Assembly: GCF_001422815.1 (NCBI RefSeq)
Contig: NZ_LMMP01000003.1
Coordinates: 264,185-328,184 of the forward strand
Length of the DNA stretch: 64,000 bases
Source of the DNA: Methylobacterium sp. Leaf91
Lineage (GTDB): Bacteria > Pseudomonadota > Alphaproteobacteria > Rhizobiales > Beijerinckiaceae
Reading direction: 5' to 3'
Shown: positions 45,839 to 54,995 of the stretch, piece after piece
Numbering within the stretch: position 1 is the stretch's first letter
How the letters are laid out: each line of letters opens with the position of its first letter
Notes under the pieces: model-generated
The model's input: only the letters and a program-made list of their open reading frames with translations
The model's database searches: none
What the model was told of the DNA's origin: nothing
Translations under genes and position numbers: made by a program

Positions 45839-47281
45839 ATGGCGCGTTCGACGAAGGCCGGATCGGCTCCAACGGCGGGCGTACCGCTGCTGCGCCTCCT
45901 CGCCGTGTCCGTGGTGGCATTGACCACCGCCAATTGCGCGCAGAACACCCAGAAGCTCGCTGGCCCGGCCGGTTCCTCCGGATCGTCCTACGATCCGAAA
46001 TACGGTGTGAAGGCCAGTCCTCGCCTCTATAACGAGGGCGACACGATCCCCAAGGGCGGCGGCCGCCGCTTCTCGGGAAAGCCCTACGTGGTGGCGGGCC
46101 GCACCTACGTGCCCCGCGACGATGCCAAGGGCTATGTCCGCGAGGGCCTGGCCTCCTGGTACGGCAGCGCGTTCCACGGCCGGATGACCGCCAACGGCGA
46201 GGTGTTCGACCGTCACTCCATCGCAGCCGCCCACCCGACGCTGCCGCTGCCGAGCTACGTCCGGGTCACCAACCTCGCCAACCGCCATTCGATGATCGTG
46301 CGCGTCAACGATCGCGGCCCTTATCATGCCAACCGGCTCATGGACGTGTCGGAGGAGGTGGCCCAGGCCCTGGAATTCCACCGTAGCGGCACCGCCAAGG
46401 TCCGGGTGGAGTATGTGGGCAAGGCCTCCACTGCCGGCAGCGACGACCGCAAGCTGATGGCGACCTTGCGCACCGATGGCGCGCCTGCCCGCGTCGGCGG
46501 CGCTTCACCGGTGATGATGGCCGATCTCGGCCCCGATGCCGAAACGGAGCGTCTGTCGCGCGCGCAGCGTCCCGCCATGGCCTTCAAGCCGGCCCCTGAC
46601 GAGGACGATGCAGCTCCCGCGCCGCGTCCTGCCCGGCCCGCGCCGGTCCTGGTGGCAGGCGGCTCCAGCGTCGCCGTACCGGCGGCCCTGCAGCCCACCG
46701 CGTCCCGGTCGCATGCGTTCCGGCCGACCATGCCGGATCGCCCGGCACCGGCCCTGCAGATGGCTCATGCCGCGCCGAAGGCGAAGGGATCGCCGCCCCA
46801 CGCCGTGGCAGCGATGCGCCTCGCCTCGAACGCCGGCCCAGCCCAGAACCTTGCCCAAGCCCCTGCCCAGGCATCGAAGCACGGCGCCACGACGACCAAG
46901 GACGCGAAGACGCTCCAGGCCAAGCTGGAATCCTCCGCTCCGAAGACGAAACTCGCCCACGTGCCGGTCCCGGCGGCACCGCAGAGGATGGCGGCCGCCC
47001 CTGCTCCCTCGCGCGGCCCGGTGGTGAAGACGGCGAGCACCACGACCCCGGCACGCTCCGCGACAGGCCATGCCGCGGTGGCGAACCTGCGTCCGGCTGC
47101 GCCGCCCTCGAGCCCGCTGGGAACGGCCAAGGCCAGCGTCGCCAAGCTGTCCGTGCCTCCGGCCGGCTCGCAGCCCGTCGGCGCACAGGCCGGACGCGGC
47201 AAGTCGTCCGCCCCGGCAGTCGCCACCGCCGCAGCGAGGCCGGCCCAGCCACGCCGCTCGCGCATCGCCGAGGTCAACTGA
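45839..47281 (+). CDS. rlpA: RlpA-family septal lytic transglycosylase
   Basis: A 480-residue exported protein with a signal sequence and a possible lipobox (VVALTTANC, residues 26-34). The double-psi beta-barrel domain (about residues 100-195) has GLASWYGSAFHGRMTANGE, AAHPTLPLPSYVRVTNL and VRVNDRGPYHANRLMD, including the catalytic Asp. RlpA cleaves denuded glycan strands at the septum. The long C-terminal half is Pro/Ala/Lys-rich and disordered-looking; the SPOR domain often found there is absent. Confidence 0.93.
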   Translation: MARSTKAGSAPTAGVPLLRLLAVSVVALTTANCAQNTQKLAGPAGSSGSSYDPKYGVKASPRLYNEGDTIPKGGGRRFSGKPYVVAGRTYVPRDDAKGYVREGLASWYGSAFHGRMTANGEVFDRHSIAAAHPTLPLPSYVRVTNLANRHSMIVRVNDRGPYHANRLMDVSEEVAQALEFHRSGTAKVRVEYVGKASTAGSDDRKLMATLRTDGAPARVGGASPVMMADLGPDAETERLSRAQRPAMAFKPAPDEDDAAPAPRPARPAPVLVAGGSSVAVPAALQPTASRSHAFRPTMPDRPAPALQMAHAAPKAKGSPPHAVAAMRLASNAGPAQNLAQAPAQASKHGATTTKDAKTLQAKLESSAPKTKLAHVPVPAAPQRMAAAPAPSRGPVVKTASTTTPARSATGHAAVANLRPAAPPSSPLGTAKASVAKLSVPPAGSQPVGAQAGRGKSSAPAVATAAARPAQPRRSRIAEVN

Positions 47282-47434
47282 CCGTCGAACGACCGAGACC
47301 GGCGGCATCGTCTCGTCCACCGTGTCGCGACATCATCGGCAAAGTTGCGTTCGATTTCGCGGGCGATCCGCTATACCATCTCGCAAGGGCGAGAACGGAC
47401 CGGGCTTATCAGCCAAGCCTCGGGGCCGACGGGC

Positions 47435-48706
47435 ATGAGGCGAACGATGCGTGCGACGACGAACCGGACGAATCTGGCCGCCGGCTTTCGGGCCGGACTG
47501 GCCGGCTTGAGCCTGTCGGCGATCGGCTGGTTCGCCGCCCTCCCGGCCCTCGCCCAGAGCTTCCAGACAGCCGCTCCCCACGCCATCCTGATCGATGCGG
47601 ATTCGGGCTCCGTGTTGTTCGAAAAGGCGGCCGACGAGCTGTTCTCGCCGGCCAGCATGGCCAAGCTGATGACCACGGAGATCGTGTTCAACGAGATCCG
47701 GCAGGGCCGGCTCAGCATGGACAGCGAATTCCAGATCACCGAGGACGCCTGGCGCCGGGGCGGTGCCGGGGGAGGCGGCTCCTCGATGTTCGCCCAGCTC
47801 AACAGCCGCATCAAGCTGTCCGATCTGCTGCGCGGCCTGATCGTGCAATCGGGCAACGACGCGGCCATCGCCATCGGCGAGGGCATCGCCGGCTCGGAGG
47901 AGAATTTCGGTCGGATGATGACCGCGCGAGCCAAGGAAATCGGCCTGACGCGCTCCACGTTCCGCAACGCCACCGGCTATTCCGCCCCCGACCAGAAGGT
48001 CACCGCACGCGATCTCGCCAAGCTGGCGATCCACCTCATCGACACCTATCCCGATCTCTACAAGATCTTCGCCGAGCGCGAGTTCACCTGGAACAAGATC
48101 AAGCAGCAGAACCGCAATCCGCTGCTGACCCTCGATATCGGGGCCGACGGGCTCAAGACCGGATATCTCGAGGAATCGGGCTACGGCCTCACGGGCTCGG
48201 CGGTCCAGAACGGCCAGCGCCTCATCATGGTGGTCAGCGGCCTCAAGACGGCGCGCGACCGCGCCGCCGAGTCGCGCAAGCTGGTGGAATGGGGATTCCG
48301 CGCCTTCGAGCCGCGCCAGATCTTCGCCAGCGGTGAGACCGTGGCCGATGCCTCCGTCTTCGGCGGGGCGCAGGGCAGCGTCCCGCTGGTGGCCAAGAAG
48401 CCGGTCCGGGTGCTCCTGCCCCGTGGCAACGGCGACCGCATCAGTGCCCGCGTCGTCTATCAGGGTCCGCTGACCGCGCCGGTGGAACAGGGCAAGGAGG
48501 TGGGCCGCCTGCGCATCACCCGCGGCGACACCCAGGCCCTCGACCTGCCGGTCTATGCCGGAGAAGACGTGCCAGCCGGCACGATCCCGCAGCGCGCCCT
48601 CGACGGGGCCTGGGAGTTCGGGACCGGGCTGTTCCGGCGCGCCTTCGACAAGGCCGGTGCCAGTGACAAGGCCGGCGCGACCGATAAGGCCGGCGCCAAA
48701 TCGTGA
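47435..48706 (+). CDS. D-alanyl-D-alanine carboxypeptidase (PBP5/6, peptidase S11)
   Basis: A 423-residue exported enzyme trimming pentapeptide stems of peptidoglycan. After a signal peptide ending ALPALAQS come the SxxK box SMAKLM near residue 72, SGNDAAIAI (SxN) near residue 140 and KTGYLEESGYG (KTG) near residue 230. A C-terminal beta domain follows (about 310-400), then an unusual tail of KAGASDKAGATDKAGAKS repeats. The tail differs from the amphipathic membrane anchor of PBP5. ATG 47435 matches the signal peptide. It overlaps tmk by four bases. Confidence 0.94.
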   Translation: MRRTMRATTNRTNLAAGFRAGLAGLSLSAIGWFAALPALAQSFQTAAPHAILIDADSGSVLFEKAADELFSPASMAKLMTTEIVFNEIRQGRLSMDSEFQITEDAWRRGGAGGGGSSMFAQLNSRIKLSDLLRGLIVQSGNDAAIAIGEGIAGSEENFGRMMTARAKEIGLTRSTFRNATGYSAPDQKVTARDLAKLAIHLIDTYPDLYKIFAEREFTWNKIKQQNRNPLLTLDIGADGLKTGYLEESGYGLTGSAVQNGQRLIMVVSGLKTARDRAAESRKLVEWGFRAFEPRQIFASGETVADASVFGGAQGSVPLVAKKPVRVLLPRGNGDRISARVVYQGPLTAPVEQGKEVGRLRITRGDTQALDLPVYAGEDVPAGTIPQRALDGAWEFGTGLFRRAFDKAGASDKAGATDKAGAKS

Positions 48707-49398
48707 CCGGCCGAAACCGCGGGCGGGGAGGGGTCTTCATCACCTTCGAGGGCGGGGAGGGGGCCGGGAAATCGACCCAGATCGCCCGGCTCGCGACGCG
48801 CCTACGTGGTGCGTCCTCCGTCCCGGTGGTGACGACGCGCGAGCCCGGCGGCTCGGTCAAGGCCGAGGCGATCCGTGAGGCGTTGCTGGCTGGAACGGTG
48901 AAGCGGCACGGCCCCTTCGCCGAGGCGCTGCTGTTCTCCGCCGCCCGGATCGACCATCTCGACACGCTGATCCGCCCGGCCCTCGCCCGCGGCGAGACTG
49001 TGCTGTGCGACCGCTTCTCGGATTCGACCCGTGCCTATCAGGGAGCGGCGGGAGGCCTCGAACCAACCCTTCTCTCGGCCCTGGAGCGGGTCGTCGTCGG
49101 GGACACGAAGCCCGACCTCACCCTGATCCTCGACCTCGACCCCGTCATCGGCCTCGCCAGGGCGAAGGCCCGCGCCGGGGAGGGGGAGGCGGCCGACCGG
49201 TTCGAGGCGGAGGCCCTCGCCTTCCACACCCGCCTGCGGCAGGCGTTCCTCGCCATCGCCGCAATGGAGCCGGAGCGCTGCGTCGTCATCGATGCCGGCC
49301 TCCCCCCGGATGCGGTGGAAGAGGCGATCGCAGCCGTCCTCGCGGCCCGCCTGCCCAGCCTTCTCTCCGGCCCGGAGGCCACCGACGATGCGGCCTGA
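48703..49398 (+). CDS. tmk: Thymidylate kinase
   Basis: A 231-residue dTMP kinase for dTTP synthesis. The P-loop FEGGEGAGKSTQ is at about residue 14-25, the DR motif LCDRFSDST near residue 107, and a lid region RAKARAGEGEAADRFE near residue 150. The GTG start overlaps the carboxypeptidase stop. It is the first of a conserved run tmk-holB-metG-tatD-MBL. Confidence 0.95.
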   Translation: MTGRNRGRGGVFITFEGGEGAGKSTQIARLATRLRGASSVPVVTTREPGGSVKAEAIREALLAGTVKRHGPFAEALLFSAARIDHLDTLIRPALARGETVLCDRFSDSTRAYQGAAGGLEPTLLSALERVVVGDTKPDLTLILDLDPVIGLARAKARAGEGEAADRFEAEALAFHTRLRQAFLAIAAMEPERCVVIDAGLPPDAVEEAIAAVLAARLPSLLSGPEATDDAA

Positions 49399-50443
49399 CC
49401 GTGCTCCGGAGGATGTCGAACCCGGCGACCTCGCCGATATTCCACGGCCACGCGAGCAGGCCGGCCTCGTCGGCCATGCGGAGGCGGAGGCCGCCTTCAT
49501 CGAAGGGATCGGCTCGGGACGCCTGCACCATGCCTGGCTCATCGGCGGCCCGCGCGGCATCGGCAAGGCGACCCTGGCCTATCGGGTGGCGCGCTGGCTC
49601 ATCGCCAACCCGCGCCCCGGCCACGTCCCGGATACCCTCGCGGTCGATCCCTCGCATCCGGCGGCGCGGCAGGTGGCGGCCCTATCGCATCCCAACCTCG
49701 TGGCCCTGCGCCGGACGCGGCCACACAATGCCAAGACGCTCGCGACCAAGATCTCGGTCGATGCCGCGCGCCATGCCCTCGACCTGTTCGGCTCGACGGC
49801 GGGCAATGACGGCTACCGCATCTGCATCGTCGACAGCGCCGAGGATCTCAACGCCAACAGCGCCAATGCCCTGCTCAAGATGGTGGAGGAGCCGCCGCCG
49901 CGCTGCCTGTTCCTCATCGTCAGCCACGCGCCGGGCCGGCTGCTGCCGACGATCCGCTCACGCTGCCGTGCCCTCAACCTGCGGCCCCTGGGGGAGGGGG
50001 AGGTGGCCGAGGTCCTAGGAAGCTTCCCTCCCCCTTTCGTCCGGCCCGACCCGGAGGTCCTGGCCCGTGCCGCCGCCCTCTCCGAGGGCTCGGTGTCGCA
50101 GGGCTTCGCCATGCTCGATCCGGGGACATCCAACGTCGTCGGCGAGATGGAGACCCTGCTGTCGCGCCTCGACCATCCCGACTGGCGCCGCATCCTGGCG
50201 CTGGCCGACAAGCTTTCGGGGCGGGACGCGGACGAGCATTTCGCCGCGAGCCTCGAGGCGGTGTTCCGCTTCGTCTCCGCCGAACTCGACAGACGGCGCC
50301 ACGAGCCCCCCGCTCGCCTTGCGGCCCTGGTGGAGGTGTGTGACAAGATCGCCCGCGCCGCCCGGGAGGCCGCGATCTACAACCTCGACCGCCGGCCGCT
50401 GATCCTCTCGCTGTTCGGCGACCTCGCGGGCGCCGTACGCTGA
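49388..50443 (+). CDS. holB: DNA polymerase III subunit delta'
   Basis: A 351-residue clamp-loader subunit of the AAA+ type. The nucleotide-binding loop WLIGGPRGIGKATLAYRVA is present near residue 45, and the block CIVDSAEDLNANSANALLKMVEEPPPRCLFLIVSH near residue 160 with LPTIRSRC is diagnostic. It overlaps the end of tmk by 11 bases, so the ATG at 49388 is well placed. Confidence 0.94.
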   Translation: MRPDRAPEDVEPGDLADIPRPREQAGLVGHAEAEAAFIEGIGSGRLHHAWLIGGPRGIGKATLAYRVARWLIANPRPGHVPDTLAVDPSHPAARQVAALSHPNLVALRRTRPHNAKTLATKISVDAARHALDLFGSTAGNDGYRICIVDSAEDLNANSANALLKMVEEPPPRCLFLIVSHAPGRLLPTIRSRCRALNLRPLGEGEVAEVLGSFPPPFVRPDPEVLARAAALSEGSVSQGFAMLDPGTSNVVGEMETLLSRLDHPDWRRILALADKLSGRDADEHFAASLEAVFRFVSAELDRRRHEPPARLAALVEVCDKIARAAREAAIYNLDRRPLILSLFGDLAGAVR

Positions 50444-50525
50444 AGGGACGTGAGCCGGTTCGGCCCGTGCTCCCGGAGCCGTCCCGTGAACCCATGAACC
50501 CTGTATCCGGGGATACCGCTACGCG

Positions 50526-52127
50526 ATGGCCAACGATCCAGGCCCCACCCTTTCCGATGCCAATGCCCTTTCCCATGCGAAAACCTTCGGCATCAGCACG
50601 GCGATCTCCTATCCCAACGGCGCGCCGCATATCGGCCACGCCTACGAGGTGATCGCCACGGACGCGATCGCGCGCTTCAAGCGCCTCGACGGCTACGACG
50701 TGCTGTTCTCCACGGGCACCGACGAGCACGGGCTCAAGATCCAGCAGACCGCCTCCAAGGCCGGGATCAGCCCGAAGGCCCTCGTCGACGACATGGCCGC
50801 GCGCTTCAAGGCCATGGCCGAGGCGCTGAACTGCAGCCACGACCGCTTCATCCGCACCACGGAGCCGGACCATTATGCCGCCGCCCAGGAACTCTGGCGG
50901 CGCATGGAGGCCAATGGCGACATCTACCTATCGAAATATGCCGGCTGGTACTCGGTGCGCGACGAGGCCTATTACAACGAGGACGAGACCGAGACCGCCC
51001 CCGACGGGACGCGCCGCGCGCGGGAGACCGGCACGGCCGTGACCTGGATGGAAGAGGAGAACTTCCTGTTCCGTCTCTCCGCCTATCAGGATCGGCTGCT
51101 GGCTCTGTACGAGGCCCAGCCCGACTTCATCGGCCCCGAGACACGGCGCAACGAAGTGGCGAGCTTCGTCCGCTCCGGCCTCAAGGACCTCTCCGTCAGC
51201 CGCACCACTTTCGACTGGGGCGTGCCGGTGCCAGGGCACCCGGACCACGTCATGTATGTCTGGGTCGATGCGCTGACGAACTACCTCACGGTCACCGGCT
51301 TCCCCGACGATGCGGATCCACGAAAAAGCTTCTGGCCGATGGACCTGCACGTCATCGGCAAGGACATCGTGCGCTTCCACGCGGTCTACTGGCCGGCCTT
51401 CCTGATGTCGGCGGGTCTGCCGCTCCCCAAGCGCGTCTTCGGCCACGGCTTCCTGCTCTCCAAGGGCGAGAAGATGTCGAAGTCGCTCGGCAACGTGGTC
51501 GATCCGATGGACCTCATCGCGACCTACGGGGTCGATGCGTTGCGCCAGTTCGTCCTGCGCGAAGTCCCCTTCGGCGGCGATGGCAATTACAGCCACGAGG
51601 CCATCATCACCCGCTACACGGCGGACCTCTCGAACGGTCTCGGCAACCTCGCCCAGCGCTCTCTCTCGATGATTGCGAAGAATTGCGGCGGCCTCGTCCC
51701 CGAGCACGGCGACTTCACGGAGGACGACCGGGCCCTCCTGGCGCTGGCGGACGCCCTGCCGGGCTCCGTGCGGGTGGCGATGGACAAGCTCGCCCTCCAC
51801 ACGGCGCTCGCCGACATCTGGGCCGTGGTGACGGCCTCGGACCGCTATTTCGACGCGCAGAAGCCCTGGGTCCTGCGCAAGACCGACCCTTCCCGCATGG
51901 CCGCCTCGCTCTACGTGGTGGCCGAGACCTTGCGGGCCATCGGCATCCTGGTGCAGCCCTTCATGCCGGATTCGGGCGCCAAGCTCCTCGACCTCCTGGC
52001 CGTGCCCGCCGACGGGCGGCAGCTCGCGGATATCGGGGAGGGGGGTCGGCTGGTGCCGGGCACGGCGCTCCCGGCGCCGAGCGGGCTGTTCCCGCGCTTC
52101 GTCGAGCCGGAGGCTCCCGCCGTCTGA
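50526..52127 (+). CDS. metG: Methionyl-tRNA synthetase
   Basis: A class I synthetase of 533 residues. The HIGH-like motif is in [15 protein letters not shown] near residue 30, and the KMSKS motif in [15 protein letters not shown] near residue 315. The connective peptide ([17 protein letters not shown]) lacks zinc-binding cysteines, a zinc-free MetRS type. There is no C-terminal EMAP-like tRNA-binding domain, consistent with the length. It sits 82 bases after holB. Confidence 0.96.
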   Translation: MANDPGPTLSDANALSHAKTFGISTAISYPNGAPHIGHAYEVIATDAIARFKRLDGYDVLFSTGTDEHGLKIQQTASKAGISPKALVDDMAARFKAMAEALNCSHDRFIRTTEPDHYAAAQELWRRMEANGDIYLSKYAGWYSVRDEAYYNEDETETAPDGTRRARETGTAVTWMEEENFLFRLSAYQDRLLALYEAQPDFIGPETRRNEVASFVRSGLKDLSVSRTTFDWGVPVPGHPDHVMYVWVDALTNYLTVTGFPDDADPRKSFWPMDLHVIGKDIVRFHAVYWPAFLMSAGLPLPKRVFGHGFLLSKGEKMSKSLGNVVDPMDLIATYGVDALRQFVLREVPFGGDGNYSHEAIITRYTADLSNGLGNLAQRSLSMIAKNCGGLVPEHGDFTEDDRALLALADALPGSVRVAMDKLALHTALADIWAVVTASDRYFDAQKPWVLRKTDPSRMAASLYVVAETLRAIGILVQPFMPDSGAKLLDLLAVPADGRQLADIGEGGRLVPGTALPAPSGLFPRFVEPEAPAV

Positions 52128-52168
52128 GGCGGGGTCCGCAGCGTCACCGAGAATCCCGAGTTTTGTCC

Positions 52169-52966
52169 ATGCTGGTCGACAGCCACTGCCATCTCGACTT
52201 CCCGAACTTCGTCGAGGATCTTCCCGGCGTGATCGCCCGCGCCGAGGCGGCGGGCGTGACGGGGATGCTCACCATCTCGACGCGAATCGCCAAGGCGCGG
52301 GTCTACGAGGCCCTGTCCGAGGCTCATCCGCACATCTGGCACACCGTAGGGACCCATCCGAATGGGGCAGGGGACGAGCCCGACGTGCCCACGGAAGAGA
52401 TCGTCGCCCTCACCCATCATCCGCGCTGCGTCGGGATCGGCGAGGCGGGGCTCGACTACCACTACGAAGACGCCGCCCCGGAAGCGGTGCAGGAGCGGGT
52501 GTTCCGCCGGCATATCGCGGCCTCCCGCGAGACCGGCCTCCCCCTCGTCATCCATGCCCGCGATGCCGACGAGCACATGGAATCGGTGCTCGTCGACGAG
52601 ATGAAGCGCGGGGCCTTCAAGGCGGTGCTGCACTGCTTCTCCTCGGGCCGACGCCTGGCGGAAGTCGGGGTCGAACTCGGCTTGTTCGTCTCCTTCTCGG
52701 GCATCGTCACCTTTCGGCGCTCGCACGAGCTCCGCGACATCGCCCTCGCCGTCCCCCGCGACCGCATCCTGGTGGAGACCGACGCGCCGTTCCTGGCGCC
52801 CGAGCCCCATCGCGGGCGCAGCAACGAGCCGGCCTATACCGCCGACACCGCCCGCTCCCTGGCCAAGACCCTCGACATGGAGTTCGAGGCCTTCGCGAGC
52901 CTGACGACGGCCAATTTCCACCGCCTGTTCGACAAGGCGACCCCATCCGGCGGCCGGGCGGCATGA
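52169..52966 (+). CDS. TatD-family metal-dependent hydrolase
   Basis: A 265-residue TIM-barrel enzyme of the TatD/YcfH DNase family. Metal ligands are MLVDSHCHLDF at the N-terminus, GEAGLDYHYE near residue 92, LVIHARDADEH, LHCFSSG and ETDAPFLAPEPHRGRSNEP near residue 205. The family has 3'-5' exonuclease or D-amino-acid deacylase activity. It follows metG in a conserved order, so the paralogue YcfH rather than E. coli TatD is the closer match. The genes tatABC elsewhere in the window are unrelated. Confidence 0.93.
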   Translation: MLVDSHCHLDFPNFVEDLPGVIARAEAAGVTGMLTISTRIAKARVYEALSEAHPHIWHTVGTHPNGAGDEPDVPTEEIVALTHHPRCVGIGEAGLDYHYEDAAPEAVQERVFRRHIAASRETGLPLVIHARDADEHMESVLVDEMKRGAFKAVLHCFSSGRRLAEVGVELGLFVSFSGIVTFRRSHELRDIALAVPRDRILVETDAPFLAPEPHRGRSNEPAYTADTARSLAKTLDMEFEAFASLTTANFHRLFDKATPSGGRAA

Positions 52967-53009
52967 CAGCGGCCCGCGCGCTCCGATACCAGCGGACCGG
53001 GAGGTGCGG

Positions 53010-53813
53010 ATGGGTTCTCTGACGTTGACGATCCTCGGCTGCGGCTCGTCCGGCGGCGTTCCCCGTGTGGGTTACGGCTGGGGCGCTTGCGATCCGTCCG
53101 ATTCGAGGAACCGGCGGCGGCGCTGCTCGATCCTGGTGGAGCGGCGAGGGCAGGCGGGGTCCACGACCCTTCTGGTCGATACCTCGCCGGATTTGCGGGA
53201 GCAGCTTCTGGCGGCGCGGGTCCAGAGCCTCGACGCGGTGCTGTTCACCCATGCCCATGCGGACCATACCCACGGGATCGACGACGTCCGGCCGCTGGTG
53301 ATCCACATGCACCGGCGCATCCCGGTCTATGCCGATGCCGAGACTCGCGCCCTGCTGACGATGCGCTTCGGTTATTGCTTCGAGACGCCGCCCGGCAGCG
53401 CCTATCCGCCGATCCTCGACATGAACGATCTCGTGGCGGGCGAGCCGGTGACGATTCCGGGTGAGGGCGGTGCGATCGAGGCCGTGGCCTTCGGTATGGA
53501 GCACGGCACCGAGAGCGCCCATGGCTTTCGCTTCGGCCCGGCGGCTTACGCGCCAGATGTCAGCCTGATGCCGGAAGCGGCCAAGGCGCAACTCCGCGGC
53601 CTCGATCTCCTCATCATCGATGCCCTGCGCGACACCCCTCACCCGACCCATTACTCTGTCTCGGATGCGCTCGCGCTGATCGAGGAGGTGCGCCCGCGCC
53701 GCGCGATTCTCACCAACCTCCACACCGATCTCGACTACGCCACGCTCGCGGCCAAGCTGCCGCCGGGCGTGGTTCCGGCCTATGACGGATTGTCGGTGAG
53801 CGTGGACCTCTAG
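53010..53813 (+). CDS. MBL-fold metallohydrolase (PhnP-like)
   Basis: A 267-residue metallo-beta-lactamase-fold protein. The family opener LTILGCGSSGGVPRVG and the metal site FTHAHADHTHGIDDVR near residue 78-92 are clear, and later DALRDTPHPTHYSV supplies another His. PhnP-type proteins hydrolyse cyclic phosphodiesters or related compounds. ATG 53010 follows GGGAGG with good spacing, better than GTG 53004. It ends the tmk run. Confidence 0.9.
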   Translation: MGSLTLTILGCGSSGGVPRVGYGWGACDPSDSRNRRRRCSILVERRGQAGSTTLLVDTSPDLREQLLAARVQSLDAVLFTHAHADHTHGIDDVRPLVIHMHRRIPVYADAETRALLTMRFGYCFETPPGSAYPPILDMNDLVAGEPVTIPGEGGAIEAVAFGMEHGTESAHGFRFGPAAYAPDVSLMPEAAKAQLRGLDLLIIDALRDTPHPTHYSVSDALALIEEVRPRRAILTNLHTDLDYATLAAKLPPGVVPAYDGLSVSVDL

Positions 53814-53845
53814 ACGCGCAGGCAGAGTGCCGGGGAGGGCGCGCG

Positions 53846-54637
53846 TCAGTTACGCATGGGGTCGGCCGGGATCAGGCCGGCATTGACCAGGATCTGCGCC
53901 GTGGCCGCCTTGGCGAGGCGGTCATAGCCCGCATCGGTCATGTGCAGCCCGTCGGGGCCGATCATCTGCGCCGGGCTGAGCAGGCCGCTGGCGGCCCAGG
54001 TCCGCATCAGGGCGTGACGGCGGATCACCGGCACGTCGAGCTCGGCCGCGAGGCTGTGCAACGCGTCGCCATAGCGCTCGGCACCGTTGGTCGTCGTCAG
54101 GCGGCGGCACCATTGCTGGTCCATGAGGATGACGTCGGAGCCGGCGGCGCGCATCGCCGTGATGCCCTGACGGGTCAATTCGGTGAAACGCTCCACCGTG
54201 ACGCCGGTCATCGGGTCGTTACTGCCGGTCTGCCAGATCACGAGGTCGGGCCGCTCGGCCAGAACGTCCCGGTCGAGGCGGCGGGCCATGGCCTCGGCGT
54301 CATCACCACCCTTGCCGCGGTTGAGGACCGTGACGATGGGATGCTTGGCGCCAGCGACGTCGAGACGTCCCTGCAGGTCTTCCTGCAATTGGGCGGGGTA
54401 GGCGGTGGCGGGGGAGGAGGCCCCCGACCCTTCCGTGGACGAGGAGCCGAAGGCGACGATGCGGATGTCGGATCCGGCCTTCACCAGGGCGGCCACGTGG
54501 GAGAGCTTGGCCAGCGCCCGGGCGGGAATGGCCGGCTTCGATACCACGGGCTCCGCCCATGCCGGAGCGCCGAGGCCCAAAGCCACGAGGGCCAGGCCGA
54601 GGAACGGGGCGGCGCAGGGTTTGAGAAGGGTCAGCAT
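53846..54637 (-). CDS. Exported SGNH/GDSL hydrolase
   Basis: A 263-residue exported protein with a signal peptide (LGLALVALGLGAPAWA). SGNH blocks: block I IVAFGSSSTEGSGA near residue 62, block III LVIWQTGSNDPMTG near residue 130 and block V IGPDGLHMTDAGYDR near residue 235. It may deacetylate or de-esterify cell-envelope glycans, but the substrate is unknown. ATG 54637 begins right before the signal peptide. It lies 358 bases after the second RND pump gene, on the same strand. Confidence 0.9.
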   Translation of the reverse strand: MLTLLKPCAAPFLGLALVALGLGAPAWAEPVVSKPAIPARALAKLSHVAALVKAGSDIRIVAFGSSSTEGSGASSPATAYPAQLQEDLQGRLDVAGAKHPIVTVLNRGKGGDDAEAMARRLDRDVLAERPDLVIWQTGSNDPMTGVTVERFTELTRQGITAMRAAGSDVILMDQQWCRRLTTTNGAERYGDALHSLAAELDVPVIRRHALMRTWAASGLLSPAQMIGPDGLHMTDAGYDRLAKAATAQILVNAGLIPADPMRN

Positions 54638-54995
54638 CGGATCCGCTTCGAGAACGATCGGGGCGGGCGGTCGCGAAGACCGGTCCCACTCCGCCACGGG
54701 TTAGACACGCGGTTTGAGATAGGATTGTGACGATTGCCCCTGAAACTGGCGGATCGCTTAAGGAAGCTGGTGAGCAAGGCGTAAAGCCGCCATCTCTCGG
54801 CGACACTTCATGGAATGGTGAATCCCAGCTTCGTGTCAAGTTGGTCCTGTAAGCCCCCCTCACCCCGTTCTCCAGGGCTTCATGTTCCATAATATATCTT
54901 ATGCGAATGACAGATATGGGTTTTGAAAGGGCCTGATTCGCCATCTGGGTTCGCCGTACCGTACGGTACCGACCGGCGGCTCGCTCCGGATCTCC
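54638..54995. other. 358-bp intergenic region before the SGNH hydrolase
   Basis: No gene is supported. An AT-rich patch (around 54885-54902, ATAATATATCTTAT) and a 14-bp perfect palindrome GTACCGTACGGTAC (54956-54969) stand out. The palindrome lies just after the RND stop and may be a transcription-factor site or a terminator element. Confidence 0.55.

Noticed and set aside
52169..52966. Functional link between the TatD-family hydrolase and the tatABC genes
   Set aside because: TatD is not part of the Tat export pathway and this gene sits in the metG run 37 kb away.
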